Shown in pieces: positions 1 through 9,726 of a stretch of DNA of 16,921 bases (positions are counted from its first letter, which is position 1; each line of letters begins with the position of its first letter). The translations under genes were made by a program, and so were the position numbers. The stretch comes from Larix sibirica (lineage: Eukaryota; Streptophyta; Pinopsida; Pinales; Pinaceae): positions 1 through 16,921 of the forward strand of contig NWUY0300042296.1 of assembly GCA_004151065.3 (NCBI GenBank), written 5' to 3'. The notes beneath the pieces are model-generated. The model had not been told where the DNA came from and made no database searches. It was given only the letters and a program-made list of their open reading frames with translations.

Positions 1-380
1 TTCTAGAAAGAAGGTGAAATTTCTGAATTGCATTGAAGTGTCATTCCAGTGAAATTTCCAACAGACAAGAGTATGGCAACAACAGCCTTCACTGAAAACA
101 ATGGGTCTAAAGAAGCAGCTGGTCACTTGCAGCTGAGCAGGTCATGACATGATAGGACATAGTTGCATGCCCCACCATTGCTCCCAGAGCTAAAAAATTC
201 ACATGTTCTGTGCAGTGGTTCCCATGTTAGCTGGTGCACATTTGTTTCTGGCGGAAGGATACATAATCGCAGTGGCACTCTAGAAGGTCCAGCTGCCCTG
301 CCAAGACCATTACTAGATCCATGGGTCTTTGATGGATAGTGACCTTGGGAAGTATGCATTCCCAAGCATACCTCTGCAGT

Positions 381-446
381 GTTGCAGATTGGAATATTTT
401 CTAGTCATAGGGGGTTGCAGATTGGAATATTTTCTAGTCATAGGAG
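381..446. repeat. 33-bp tandem duplication in the TPLATE intron
   Basis: Two adjacent 33-bp units, 381-413 and 414-446, begin GTTGCAGATTGG and end CATAGGGG or CATAGGAG. They differ at one base, the second from last. The near identity shows a recent local duplication compared with the more diverged repeat further along the same intron. Confidence 0.95.
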
Positions 447-775
447 GTCTATCTTCCTGAACATGCCCTAACGGCTCCTTGTAAGGGGCGTTTTTGTGTT
501 GTCAGGTTATTTGGTACCTAAGATTATTCTTGGGGCTATGCCGCTCCCTTGCATTAACACCATGTTTTTTGTAAAGGAAAGTTTATGGTCATTTTGGCTA
601 CCCTTATGATTGCATCCCCTGCATGGATCTCTTTGTTTTGTAAGGGAATGTAGTAAGTTTCAGGTTTGCAGAATGTGAGCTTCAGGATTTTCTTTATTGA
701 GCTTTGTATGGTAAATAAAAGCATATTTCAAAATAAAATATCTGTTATCCAGATTAAATATATATGTACTGTTGT

Positions 776-1143
776 TCGCATGAATGTAATGCTTGAAATC
801 ATTGTTTGGATCTCCTTTCTAAGAAGGATCATTAGACTTTAGTCTCTACTGAGTTGTAAGAATTCTCTAATGCCACTCACTTCATCATTTCCAAAACATG
901 AAGAAAGAATGAATATCTAGATCAAGAACCCGAAATTAAGCTAATAATTTATACCTTGTGGTTTTCATGTGAATGTAATGTCGAGATCATTGTGTGGATC
1001 TCTTTTCTGAGAAGGGCAATGCCGTTGGGCTTTCATCTGAATTGAGATGGTTATAAAAATCCACTGAAGGAATGAGATATAAGCCATATTTTAAACCTTT
1101 CCAAAATGTCAAAAGGACAGAATGCATTTCTAGATCGAGTTGA
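776..1143. repeat. Diverged direct duplication, about 190-210 bp apart, in the TPLATE intron
   Basis: The stretch from about 776 to 930 is repeated from about 965 to 1143. Shared anchors in the same order are GAATGTAATG (782 and 971), TGGATCTC followed by TTTCT, TTTCCAAAA (888 and 1098) and TCTAGATC (916 and 1129). The spacing grows from 189 to 213 bp, so small indels have accumulated. It is probably an old tandem duplication; boundaries are approximate. Confidence 0.7.
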
Positions 1144-1352
1144 AATTCTGCTAGCAATCAAAAAAATCTTATTGAAAGTAAAGACAACCAAAGAGATGAG
1201 ATTTTACCAGGCCAACATCCGTCGACAAACTTCTGAATAAATTCTGATTTAATTCATTTTTCAATTTCAATTTTATTCTGAAAAAAAGCTCCTGCCTCAC
1301 TAAGACTTCAGGCAAGTTAAAGAGTAAATCTAAACATGAACCTGCTCAGTTA

Positions 1353-1370
1353 AGATCTTTCAGATCTTTC
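1353..1370. repeat. 9-bp doublet near the TPLATE splice donor
   Basis: The word AGATCTTTC occurs twice in direct succession, about 40 bp inside the intron. It is a minor local duplication with no evident role. Confidence 0.8.
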
Positions 1371-1404
1371 AGAACCAACCCCCTTTTCTCAGATAAGAAC
1401 AGGA

Positions 1405-1411
1405 CCCTACC
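1405..1411 (-). other. 5' splice donor of TPLATE intron 1
   Basis: On the minus strand the exon ends CTCAG and the intron begins GTAGGG, a good plant donor. The cut falls after the codon for Gln in the sequence LLDIHTQ, where homology to TPLATE stops abruptly. Reading on into the intron would add only 13 non-homologous residues before a TGA at 1369-1371. No matching acceptor or second exon is visible down to position 1. Confidence 0.85.
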
Positions 1412-2544
1412 TGAGTATGAATATCGAGCAACTGCAGATTAGTAGCCACCGCCCTCACAATACTCTCTCTCGCTGCAGAAAACTCCTGCCGGTCCCAGAG
1501 CGTTAAGATCGCCGTAATCGACCCCATTGCCCATTCCGGCTTACCCCCTGGAACATCCGCCAACGACAAGAGATTGATCGCAACCTCGAAAACCAGCGCT
1601 GGATCCAGAGAAGAAAGAAACGGCACCAGATGTGAAACCACGTCCGATACGCCAACAATCTTCTCAGCATTCCCGAATTCAAGTGGACCCCTAGGGCTAC
1701 CATCGTTTCCTCTACTATTCCCAGACAACTTCTGCAGGTCCTGAATAACCCCAGACGCCACAGTCTTGACGGCATACACCAGAGGAAACACAGCAGCCCT
1801 AAAGCTCTCTACGGGAAGCACCATAGACCTGGAAAGCAAGAGATTCCGCTTGTTCCAGACAAAATCCGCCATGGCAATAACCCAATTGGACCTTATTGCT
1901 AGGGAATTTTCACTAGGAACAAGCTTATCCCCCGCCAGACGGCTCATTCTTTTGCTACTGAATTCCTGGAATAACCTCCCGACTGCTTCAAAGGCGACCT
2001 TGGCAACGGCGTCGGAAGAAGCGAGCATATTATCGCCGATCTGCTTCCACCAGAGGCTTACTTTGTCGAGCAAGTTCACATTATTTTCGCAAAAGAATAC
2101 GAGGTCATCCCGGGCCAGAATGCAACCTAGGGTTTCCGTTATGGCGTAGCGGAGGTTATCGCTTTCGGAGACGAGGCAGTTACTGATCTCTTTGCTGCAA
2201 TCGGTGATAAGCCTACCGAGCCTGTGGGAGGGAATGGCCGACAGAAACGAAACCCCGGCCGCCGTCACGTCGGGATCCGGAAAGTCGAAGTCGTTCTTTA
2301 TTCCTCTGCAGACGGTCTCCCACTGGTCGTTCGTTAATCGCGTGCAGCGGATGAGGTCGAAAGCGAGTTTCTTGCAGACGGCCGAGGCCGGAGACGCAAT
2401 GATCTCATCGCAGGCGGATTTCGAGATAGCGGATATGTCTCTGCCCGCGGCAGAGTGTTGCAGAGCTTGCAGGAGAGCGCCCGCCTGGCGCAGGCCGTCG
2501 TTGGAGCGCAGATCCGCCTGGATCTGCGCGAATATTGCGTCCAT
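1411..2544 (-). CDS. TPLATE: TPLATE, coding exon 1 (N-terminal third of the endocytic TPLATE complex subunit)
   Basis: TPLATE is a coat subunit of the plant TPLATE complex (TPC/TSET), which works with AP-2 and clathrin at the plasma membrane and cell plate during endocytosis. The exon encodes 378 codons in phase 0. The N-terminus MDAIFAQIQADLRSND, the stretch SPASAVCKKLAFDLIR, the stretch RLAGDKLVPSENSLAIRSNW and the end LTLWDRQEFSAARESIVRAV match the Arabidopsis protein closely from memory. This part is the start of the adaptin-like alpha-solenoid trunk; there is no signal peptide or membrane segment. The known protein is about 1,170-1,180 residues, so roughly the last two thirds are missing and must lie below position 1 on the minus strand. 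The start is chosen because homology begins at this Met, and its context is strong (A at -3, G at +4). The exon is clearly more GC-rich than its flanks and has no internal stop, unlike the LINEs next to it. Identification is firm; intactness of the whole gene cannot be judged here. Confidence 0.95.
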
Positions 2545-3600
2545 TTTTCAATTTTCTTGTATCTGTGATTGCGAATTGGAGAAATGTGCAGGGGCTTTGA
2601 TCAGTCCGGGATTCGAACGCGGGTCTGCTTAAGCATTTTTATGTGTTTCTGCGTATTCCGTCGAATGGCGATCGATCGGGCTTCGAATGAAACACCGACG
2701 TCGAATGATCTGTGCTTGTTATTGTCTTACGACCTCGGCTTGTCGAGATTTAGAGCTGGCGACACTTCAGCTGACATAGCGAGGTAGGGAGAAATTGTAA
2801 ATTCAGAGTTGTCTGTAAAAAATTCGTAACAGTATATCTTGTGCGTTGATAAAACAGCAAATTTTACAGTGTTTAAATTTTCCAGGGACCCACCAAGAGA
2901 AAAAAAAAAACACACATTAACAAAATTATATGAATATCGCACTATACTAAACGGGCAACATTTCAACTTTTACATTCCACTAAAATAACGTTCGGTCAAA
3001 TGTCCGATTTTAGATGGATAGTTGTTCAAAATTAAATTTTTTTTATGGTAATTGTATTTCATGATTAGCATATTGAACATGAAAATTGTATAGTGATTTA
3101 ATGGAGGTTTTATATAAACAATTTTAATAAAAAAATAAAAATATTGTAATTAAAATTATTTTTTTTATAAAAATATTGTAATTAAAATTATTTTATTAGA
3201 GAGTGGTTATGAATCATGATTATTAAATATCATATTTTCAAAATCGTGATAAGTCATTATGTGTGAAAAAATAGAGCAAATTTCGATAAAGTTAAATACT
3301 CAAAATATTTAAACACACAATTGTTGGAATGCCATTTCCATTTAGTGTTGAGGGTTTTCTTTTGTTCTCTTCTTATGTAATGGGTATATCCATTTGGATA
3401 GCTCGGAAGAAAGGAAGGAAACAAGAGATGATGGTATGCAACGAGGAAAACCAACCATACTCGAGGTTGTCGCTGAAACCCTGTTTCTTCCTTCCTTGAA
3501 TAGATTATCAATCTGCATTAACTAGTAGGTATAATTTTAGATTACAGAGAAAATGGTAGTAGTTTGGAATAAATAATTATACAAGTTGCCTGTCAATTAG
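2545..3600 (-). promoter_or_regulatory. TPLATE 5' UTR and upstream region (no gene seen)
   Basis: About 1 kb separates the TPLATE start from LINE-A. The first 250 bp upstream of the ATG are of mixed composition and probably hold the 5' UTR. From about 2800 to 3250 the sequence is very AT-rich, with homopolymer runs and a 32-bp tandem repeat. A TATA-like word, TATATAAAA on the minus strand (3108-3116), lies about 560 bp from the start codon. In such AT-rich DNA it cannot be told from chance, so the transcription start is not assigned. Open frames here, such as 3257-3511 on the minus strand, have low-complexity translations with no recognisable domain. Confidence 0.5.
3135..3194. repeat. AT-rich tandem repeat, 32-bp period
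   Basis: A 28-bp AT-only word with one G, starting ATAAAAATATTGTAATTAAA, occurs at 3135-3162 and again unchanged at 3167-3194. The copies are separated by four T. It lies in the AT-rich flank upstream of TPLATE. Confidence 0.9.
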
Positions 3601-3658
3601 GGTTTTTGCATGTTGGGAAGAGATGCTCTAGTGGTGGTAGATATGGCTTGGCTTCAGC

Positions 3659-5333
3659 ATGGATCTAGGTGTCAATTTAGTCTATTATGGGAAGGAGGAT
3701 GAGGGGTTATTGCAGTCCGTTTTCCAATCACATGAGGAGTTTGTGGAAATATGGCAAAGCTCTAAGGCCACAAAAGGTGATGGGATTGCAGAGGTTTCTA
3801 GATCGTTGGATGAGGCAGGTGGAAGGGAGGCTTGATGTAGATCTAAAGGTGTTAGGTCCCATCTAGTACCATAGGAGATCGAAAGGAGAGATTTGCCTTC
3901 TAATACCATAGGAGATCAAAAGGAAAGATCTACATGTGTTGACATTCAATGTTGACGAACAGATTGAGGTAGGTTCTGACAGGCCATCTCATGTTCCTCT
4001 TCCTCTCCCATGAGTTTCCTCCCCATACCCTTCTTTCTCCTCATTAGTTGATGCTTGACTTGATAGATTGACAAAAGGGATCAGTTCCATTGGTAATTCT
4101 ACTCCAATATTGTATCCTGGAAAAGGGAGGTGTTTTGCTATCATCGACCCTGGTTCTTTAGGAAGGCGGGGTGATAAGTCGAAGAAGGCAAGCAGTAGAA
4201 AGTGTATCAGAGTGCATAAACATAGAGTGAAAATGGAAATGGTTCTTGATCTAAGGATTGAGGAAGTCAAGGGGATGATGTCTTTGAATCTTGTTAGAAG
4301 ATTCATGGGGAAGTATGTGAAGGGAGCCTCCCTTAAAATTTGTTTATTGGAGCATTAGTTACTAGTGTTGGGTTACATACCCAAGTTTCTTATATCTATG
4401 TAATGTTGGATTTGTTTTGTCCTTAGAGGTAAGGAGGACATGGAGAAAGTGCTAAAAAAAGAATGCATTGGGGGTTGTCGAGCCTATGTCTCAAGCCATG
4501 GTCTCTTGTGGGTCTCTTGCCTTTGATCCTTGTCAAGAGCACACTTATATACAAAGGTTTGGTTGCTCTTACCAAGTTTGTCGTTCATGCTTTGGACTAA
4601 ATCCATTTTGCGGAAGATAGACGACTCCATTAGAGGATTTGCAACCTTAAAGGAGGGCTAGTTAGAATCTGAGGATAGAAGAAAGGCAAAAGTATTAGTA
4701 TAATTGGACTTGTGTGAAGGTTTGTTAGATGGAGTGGAGATAAAGTCGAATAGGTGGAATTTTCGTCAAAGAATTAATTACTAAAAACTTCCATTTAGGT
4801 GTGCATGGTGCCACGACGTCGAACACCTGCAAGCAATCTATTTGATCATCGGAAAGGATCCGGTTTCATTTAATTGAGTTTAGATTAAAAAGAAGGTGGA
4901 AGGTTCTCATGCAAGCTCCAAGGGCGATGTTAAAACAAGCCCACAAGGAGACAATGTTGTTGCAGGGGTTCTTGGAGCTGGGGAGGACTATAGGTTGAGC
5001 TCTACTCCACTAGTCATTGTCACTTTGAAAATTTTGCCACCGGTCTATATTGAAGGTATGAACACACTTTCCCCTCCTATATGTTTTGTAAAAAAGGATA
5101 GAAGCTCCATGATTGATTATGTGGAACACTTTAGCCATATAGAAAACATCATGGAAGGACCATCACTTACCCCAAAATACACTAGGTTTGGGGAACCTAC
5201 TAAGGCAAAGGAGACAAGAAAGGATGCTTTGAAGTCAAAAGAGCACCCAACTTTGTTGAATGTGTCCAATTTCCTAGTGGAGACAGAAGTTGGAGGAATT
5301 GGAGAGCGAGTTAACCTATTAGATTTCTATTAG
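3659..5333 (+). pseudogene. LINE-A ORF1 remnant (DUF4283, zinc knuckle; nucleic-acid-binding protein)
   Basis: ORF1 proteins of plant L1 elements bind the element RNA and act in the ribonucleoprotein. A first open piece at 3659-3835 starts MDLGVNLVYYGKEDEG and ends at TGA. After a broken stretch with a 37-bp-period repeat, homology resumes at 4068 with GKGRCFAIIDPGSLGRR and the DUF4283 pattern RIEEVKGMM, GKYVKGASL. Then, across frame changes, come GYIPKF, CFVLRGKEDMEKVL and LPFRCAWCH. The knuckle at 4800-4841 keeps Cys, Cys and His of CX2CX4HX4C, but the fourth Cys is a TAT codon (Tyr), and the usual Gly before His is Glu. The last open stretch, 4896-5333, is a low-complexity tail ending seven bases before ORF2. 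The assignment is by motif pattern; the gene is dead. Confidence 0.75.
3863..3929. repeat. Imperfect direct repeat, 37-bp period, inside LINE-A ORF1
   Basis: Two 30-bp stretches, 3863-3892 and 3900-3929, share the core TACCATAGGAGATC and differ at about three positions. They lie in the broken zone between the two ORF1 pieces and may account for part of the frame loss there. Confidence 0.85.
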
Positions 5334-5340
5334 TCCCCCA

Positions 5341-6070
5341 ATGATTTTGCTCTCCCTTAATGTCAGAGGGATTGGGGGTGCCCACAAGCAACTAGCCATC
5401 AAAAGAATTTTTCAAGTCTACAAGCATGATATGGTCTTTTTAGAAGAAACTATGTGTTATGTTCATAAAGTTGTTGCTCTTTTTTCTTCTTTATTAAAGG
5501 ATTGGAATTTCCATACCCTTGATGTTGTTGTAGGTATGTCTAGGGGACTTGATACGAGCTGGAATACTAAGTTTGGTTCTATTTCCACTTCAATTTTGTC
5601 TTTAGGTATTTTGGTGGAGCTTAAAATAAAAGAATTGGGTAAGGATATGGACTTTATTAATGTGTATGGTCCTTATTTTAGATAGAAAACCCTTTTTGCA
5701 CACATTGGTGGATTTAGGTGTTCTAGAAGGAGAAAATGTGATGTTGGGAGGGGATCTAAATTTAATCGTTAATCAAAGGGAGGTTTGGGGGATATTGCAA
5801 GAAGAGACTAGTTAGGTGATTCCTTCTCTCGGTTGTTTGAGCTTCATCATCTCATTGATGTAGGACATGTTAAACTTTATCCTACTTGACGTTATGCTAA
5901 ATGAGGTAGAGAGGGGATCTCAAAGAGACTGGAGCACTTCTTGATGGTAGAATCTCTCTACAATGATCAGATAAAAACCAGTTCTTGGGTAGGCATAGGA
6001 GGTCTATCATATTATCTTCCTATTTTCCTATAATTTGAGGTCAAAGATTGGAATCCACCTTGTCAGATTA
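5341..6070 (+). pseudogene. LINE-A ORF2, endonuclease domain remnant
   Basis: In LINEs this exonuclease-endonuclease-phosphatase fold nicks the target DNA to prime reverse transcription. ORF2 starts with ATG at 5341, and the first 114 residues are open. They begin MILLSLNVRGIGGAHKQLAI and contain the acidic metal site VFLEET (E in the usual QET position) and the strand DFINVYGPY. After a TAG, homology continues in another frame with LGGDLNLIV, whose Asp (5753-5755) and Asn (5759-5761) are the DxN catalytic pair. The C-terminal SDH motif is not readable near 6000-6030. ORF2 begins seven bases after the ORF1 stop and in a different frame, which suggests reinitiation in the ancestor. Confidence 0.85.
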
Positions 6071-6387
6071 AATTGAATCACACATGGCTTGAAGATCGTG
6101 ATTTTAGAGACCTGGTCATCAAAAAGTGGAAGCCATGCGACAATTACTTAATAGACTCGACTATGCAACAATTTGAAGAAAATATTAGAAAAATCAAGGT
6201 TTCGATGAAAGGATGAAAAAAACTCGTGGCATGAAATCACAAAAGGAAATTGAAGAATTGGAAGAAGCGTTAAATCCCTTTTCAATAAAGATGTAGCAAG
6301 GGTATTCTCGAATGGAAGCAAAGTCCTTAACGTAGTTAGAAGGAAAGAATAAGGAGCAATTGGTAAAGGAAGAGGGTCATTGGAGGC

Positions 6388-7500
6388 TCAAAAGTAGAGC
6401 TTTATGGATTCAGGAAGGTGATAACAATACATTTTTTTTCATAATTATGTGAACTATGTAAAGCGCATAAATACTATTTGGGAAATCACACCCAAATGGT
6501 AATATGGGCAGCGCCTTTAAGGAGATAGGAAATGCTGGAAGATCTCACTTTAGATCCATGTTAAAGACCCTAATGTTGCTAATATAAGGGAAGTTATGAA
6601 AGTTTTGAGTTTATGCCCAACTCTAGTAAACAAGGAGTCAAATAGATATTTGTGGGTTGAAGTCACATCTTTGGTATTGAATGTTGTTTTATCATCCTTA
6701 AAAATGGGAAAAACTTTGAGTCCTGGTGATCTTTTAGTTGAGTTTTATTTAGGGTTTTTTAATCTATTGGAGAATGATCTATGACATGTGGTGGAGGAAT
6801 CAAGGCGATCTAGAAAAGTCTTGGGAGCTCTCAATAACACTTTCATTACTCTAATTCCTAAAAAATGACATTGTGAAACTTTTGAATATTATCTAGGCCT
6901 ATTTTATTATGCAATCTTAATTACAAAATTATTTCCAATATCATTACTAATAGGTTGAAAGGTGTTATGTCAGGTTTTGTTTCTAAAGAATAGTTTGGCT
7001 TTCTCTATCATTGTCGAATTCATAATGTTGTGGGCACATCTCAAGAAGGTTTGCATACATTGAAAACAAAAAAGAAACAATAGCAATCCCAAAGATTGAC
7101 TTGTCTGAGGCATATGACAAAGTGAATTAGCTCTTTTTAAGATGATTACTAATCCAAATGGACATGAATTCACAGACAACAAACTGGATTTGGGGTGCTT
7201 ATCTAAATTCGGTATCCTTTATAGTTTTGGTCAATGGGCCTCCTTTAGGCTTCTTCACTATATCTAGAGGACTAATGCAGGGATGTGCATTATCTCCTTT
7301 TCTTTACTTGTTAGTTGTAGAGGGCCTTAGCTTGCTTATCAAAGATGCCAAGAAATTAGATGATTTGAAAGGGATTCAACTGGTAAGTAATGCTTCTTTA
7401 ACCCACTTGCTCTTGGTGGATGACATAATGTTTTTTGTCCATGGTTCAATGAAAGAGTTGGAGAAGTTAAATGCATTGTCAGGCTTATAGTCCAAGGCTC
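6388..7500 (+). pseudogene. LINE-A ORF2, reverse transcriptase palm and fingers remnant
   Basis: This part copied the element RNA at the nicked target. The pre-RT signature SRALWIQEGDNNTFFF is at about 6391-6440. The fingers region reads SLKMGKTLSPGD (usual family form KAPGPDG) at about 6690-6730 and LGALNNTFITLIPKK near 6820. Motif A, KIDLSEAYDKVN, is at about 7092-7127 with both Asp codons present, but the next Trp codon is TAG. Motif B, SRGLMQGCALSPFLYL, is at about 7267-7312. The catalytic box is LLLVDDIMFF with DD at 7419-7424. Several stops and frameshifts separate these blocks; the longest open piece is 7158-7490. Confidence 0.9.
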
Positions 7501-7599
7501 CATGTATGAAAATAATATGAAAAAGTCACTCTTGTTGTTAAATGGGTTGGTAGATAGTGTTAAAGCTTGAGCAAACATTATTATTCCTTTGAAGGTATG

Positions 7600-8720
7600 T
7601 GTATTAGAACAAGGGGTGAGGTACTTGAGATTTTTCCTTAAACCCAATACTATCACAACAAGGGCCAAATATGGCTTTATAATAAATTGGAAGCAAGAAT
7701 TTTAGTTTGGTGCAATCAATGATTCTCCAATGTAGGTAGGTTAGTGTCGGTCAAATCAACATTGGAGAGTATTCATGTCTATTGGCTAACCATTACAAAG
7801 GTTCCTTAAGATACACTTAATAAAATCATGAATAAATGTTTCAACTATTAGTGGACAAGGAAAAGGGAAAAGGAAGGCATCCCCCTGATTAAGTGGAATG
7901 GGGTGGCCTTAACAAAAGCATTAGGGGGATGGGGCCTGAGAAATATTCAATTTTAAGTGTAGCCCTAGCAACCAAAAGTTTGTTGCGATTAATAACTAAT
8001 GAAGGGATCTAGAGGAAAGTTATGAAGACCAAAAACCTAAAGGGGACTTCTATGGAGGAATGGTTTAAAGCAACTATAAGGCATTACCTTGGAGCCTCTC
8101 TAGTTTGGAAAGTCCTAAATAAGGCTCATCCTCTAAATAGAAAGTGGGTATCCTGGCAAATGGGAAATAGAGGAAAAGATCGAATTGGGGAAGGCCTATG
8201 TATATGATTAAAGGACAATATATAAGCCCTCTTAAGCATTATTATAAGTCTTACACAAGAAGGGGATACTTCACTTAAGAGAGGTGAAGTTAGAAACAGA
8301 CACATTTGATCAATTTCAAGGATGGAAAATAGTTGATTTCCTCAATCTTCAAGGAGCATTAGTACAGGGATGAAGCATGTATCTGAATTTGATCTCACAC
8401 AATGTGAACTCAATAATAATGAGGATATGCTTAAGTGGGCTAAGAACAAGGACCCCAAATATTATATAGTTAAAATGGGCTATTGAACAAAAATTGAAGA
8501 AGAATGGACTAGATTCAGATTTTGGTGGTGGAGGGATGTGTGGAAACTCACTTGCCCATCAAAACCTGAATGGTGCTCTTACTAGCCTTGGCAAATAAGC
8601 TACTAACTTGGGACAATGGTCAAAGAAGGAATTAGGTTGGTCCAAACACATGCAGTCTTTGCAAAAGAAGTGAAGAATCAATAAATCACTTGTCTTTATA
8701 TTGCTCCTTTTCAAGACATG
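7600..8720 (+). pseudogene. LINE-A ORF2, thumb/connection and zf-RVT remnant
   Basis: Downstream of the palm the conserved plant LINE path continues in broken frames: KLEARILVWCNQ, FSNVGRLVSVKSTLESI, a loop with EGIPLIKWNGVALTKA and GGWGLRNI up to about 7955. An open piece with SLVWKVLNKAHPL and WQMGNRGKDRIGE follows (8022-8207). The zf-RVT zinc-binding module is at about 8550-8712 with LLTWDNGQ, then CSLC (8651-8662), His at 8687-8689 and Cys at 8702-8704. One stop lies in NQ*FS, where the codon TGA probably replaced CGA. The region has no independent function; it is part of the same dead ORF2. Confidence 0.8.
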
Positions 8721-9017
8721 TTTAGCAGGAAGTTACCAAAGCTTTAGGCATTGAGGTGAAATGGGAAAATGACAATTTAGAAGAAAGCTTATTGGAATGG
8801 ATTACAAACAAAATTGTGAATGTCCAAAGGACCCCACTTTGTATTTATATATATAGCATATAAATGGCTAGGAATCGTATGATATTTTAGGATCTATCTA
8901 TGACAACTTCACAAGTAGCACACGAGATCATAATGGCTTATGAAGGAAATAAGAAGCCATTGAAGACAAAAAAACCCAAGGACTCTACAAATGCCAAACA
9001 TAGGCAAAGAGAAGCTT

Positions 9018-9405
9018 TGGGTCTTTTTCAATGGGGCATGCTGAGGGGACCCAAGGTTCTGTGGGGATGGAGCAGTCCTTTTTATTGATACCTCGCATTA
9101 CCTTGGTCTACGATATGATGGTGGGATTAGAGCCAACAACAAGGCATAACTCTACACTCTATGGATACTTCTAAAGATAACACATGACAAAGGTATAAAT
9201 CATTTAGAAGTTTTGGGTGACTCAAAGTTTGTGATGAGTGGGCCAACCAAAATCATAATATTCACAGTTTAGAACTGAAACCTATTATGAATCAAATTGT
9301 AGAGATAAAATCTCATTTTCATGATATTTTCTTTATAGATGTATACAAATAATTCAACACTAAAGCTAACAACTTATCCAAGGAAGATCCTCCCTTGTAG
9401 GATGT
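9018..9405 (+). pseudogene. LINE-A ORF2, C-terminal RNase H remnant
   Basis: The segment reads WVFFNGAC, stop, GDPRFCGDGAVLFI, then LRYDGGIRANNKA, SLELKP, EIKSHFHDIFFIDVYK and ANNLSKE. This is the plant LINE RNase H (RVT_3) pattern, which degrades RNA in RNA-DNA hybrids. The first catalytic Asp of the FDGA motif is an AAT codon (Asn, 9030-9032), and a TGA at 9042-9044 stands where the family usually has Arg. Homology ends at the boundary of the LTR at 9406, so the last residues and the 3' UTR are missing. Confidence is high for the family and nil for activity. Confidence 0.85.
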
Positions 9406-9707
9406 TGTAGTGGTCCTTAACCCAAAAAATTGAATCACAAAAATTATATAGAACCCTTAAACTTCATAAATAACTAAAACACGTTCACCACAAGAATAAC
9501 ACGAAGGTATAGAGAGAGACCCTTAAGGTGGGGTAACACCATCAATTACTCCTTGAGGAAGGAATCACTCCACAAGCCATGCTTGCTACAAAACAATATA
9601 TCCAACATATCTCATACAACGATACTCATGTATATTTATACTTTCTCGCGAGCCTAAGGGCCCTATGCCAACTACCCCATATTATTATATTATATCCTTT
9701 AACTACA
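9406..9707 (-). mobile_element. Probable solo LTR, about 302 bp, Copia-like, minus strand
   Basis: The block is bounded by TGTAGT at 9406-9411 and ACTACA at 9702-9707, the TG...CA inverted ends of an LTR. Read on the minus strand it has a TATA box (TATAAATA, 9633-9640) about 67 bp from its 5' end. A CTCTCTCTATA stretch and a T-rich 3' part follow. No primer binding site, polypurine tract or gag-pol lies on either side, so it would be a solo LTR left by recombination. A target-site duplication is not seen (GATGT on the left, CATTG on the right), so boundaries are tentative. It sits at the seam between the two LINE 3' ends. It could also be a truncated LTR; the superfamily is a guess from size and layout. 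Confidence 0.5.
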
Positions 9708-9726
9708 CATTGGGGTCATTTATTAC

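Larger units (their letters stand above)
1..1410 (-). other. 5' part of TPLATE intron 1 (continues outside the window)
   Basis: This non-coding stretch follows the TPLATE donor. I searched its minus strand for the expected next exon (family sequence beginning roughly VSLF, then RNLRAES) and did not see it, so the intron is longer than 1.4 kb. It holds a 33-bp tandem duplication, a diverged duplication of about 190-bp period and a 9-bp doublet, each listed separately. AT-rich sequence with AATAAA-like words on the plus strand lies near 712-740; it could be the tail of an old insertion, but I cannot name one. Confidence 0.75.
3600..9405 (+). mobile_element. LINE-A: degenerate plant L1-type non-LTR retrotransposon, plus strand
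   Basis: The domains appear in LINE order on the plus strand: ORF1 with DUF4283 and a zinc knuckle, apurinic-type endonuclease, reverse transcriptase, zf-RVT and RNase H. The element is about 5.8 kb but riddled with stops and frameshifts, so it cannot be active. The 5' limit near 3600 is a guess based on the first ORF1-like codons at 3659. The 3' end is lost: RNase H homology runs straight into the solo LTR at 9406, and no 3' UTR or poly(A) of this element is seen. Its proteins differ clearly from those of LINE-B, so it belongs to another subfamily. Confidence 0.9.

Noticed and set aside
123-365. 80-residue open frame on the minus strand in the TPLATE intron
   Set aside because: It does not match the expected next TPLATE exon, has no domain, and its composition looks non-coding.
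2604-2632. tRNA T-arm or SINE B-box-like word (GTTCGAATCCC on the minus strand) in the TPLATE 5' flank
   Set aside because: The bases on either side of the loop do not pair as a T stem, no A box lies at the right distance, and no acceptor stem is seen. It is probably chance.
1766-2632. Plus-strand open frames of 127 and 146 residues across TPLATE exon 1
   Set aside because: They are antisense shadows of a strongly conserved coding exon and show no family resemblance.
3257-3511. 84-residue minus-strand open frame in the TPLATE flank
   Set aside because: No recognisable domain, AT-rich, and not continued on either side.
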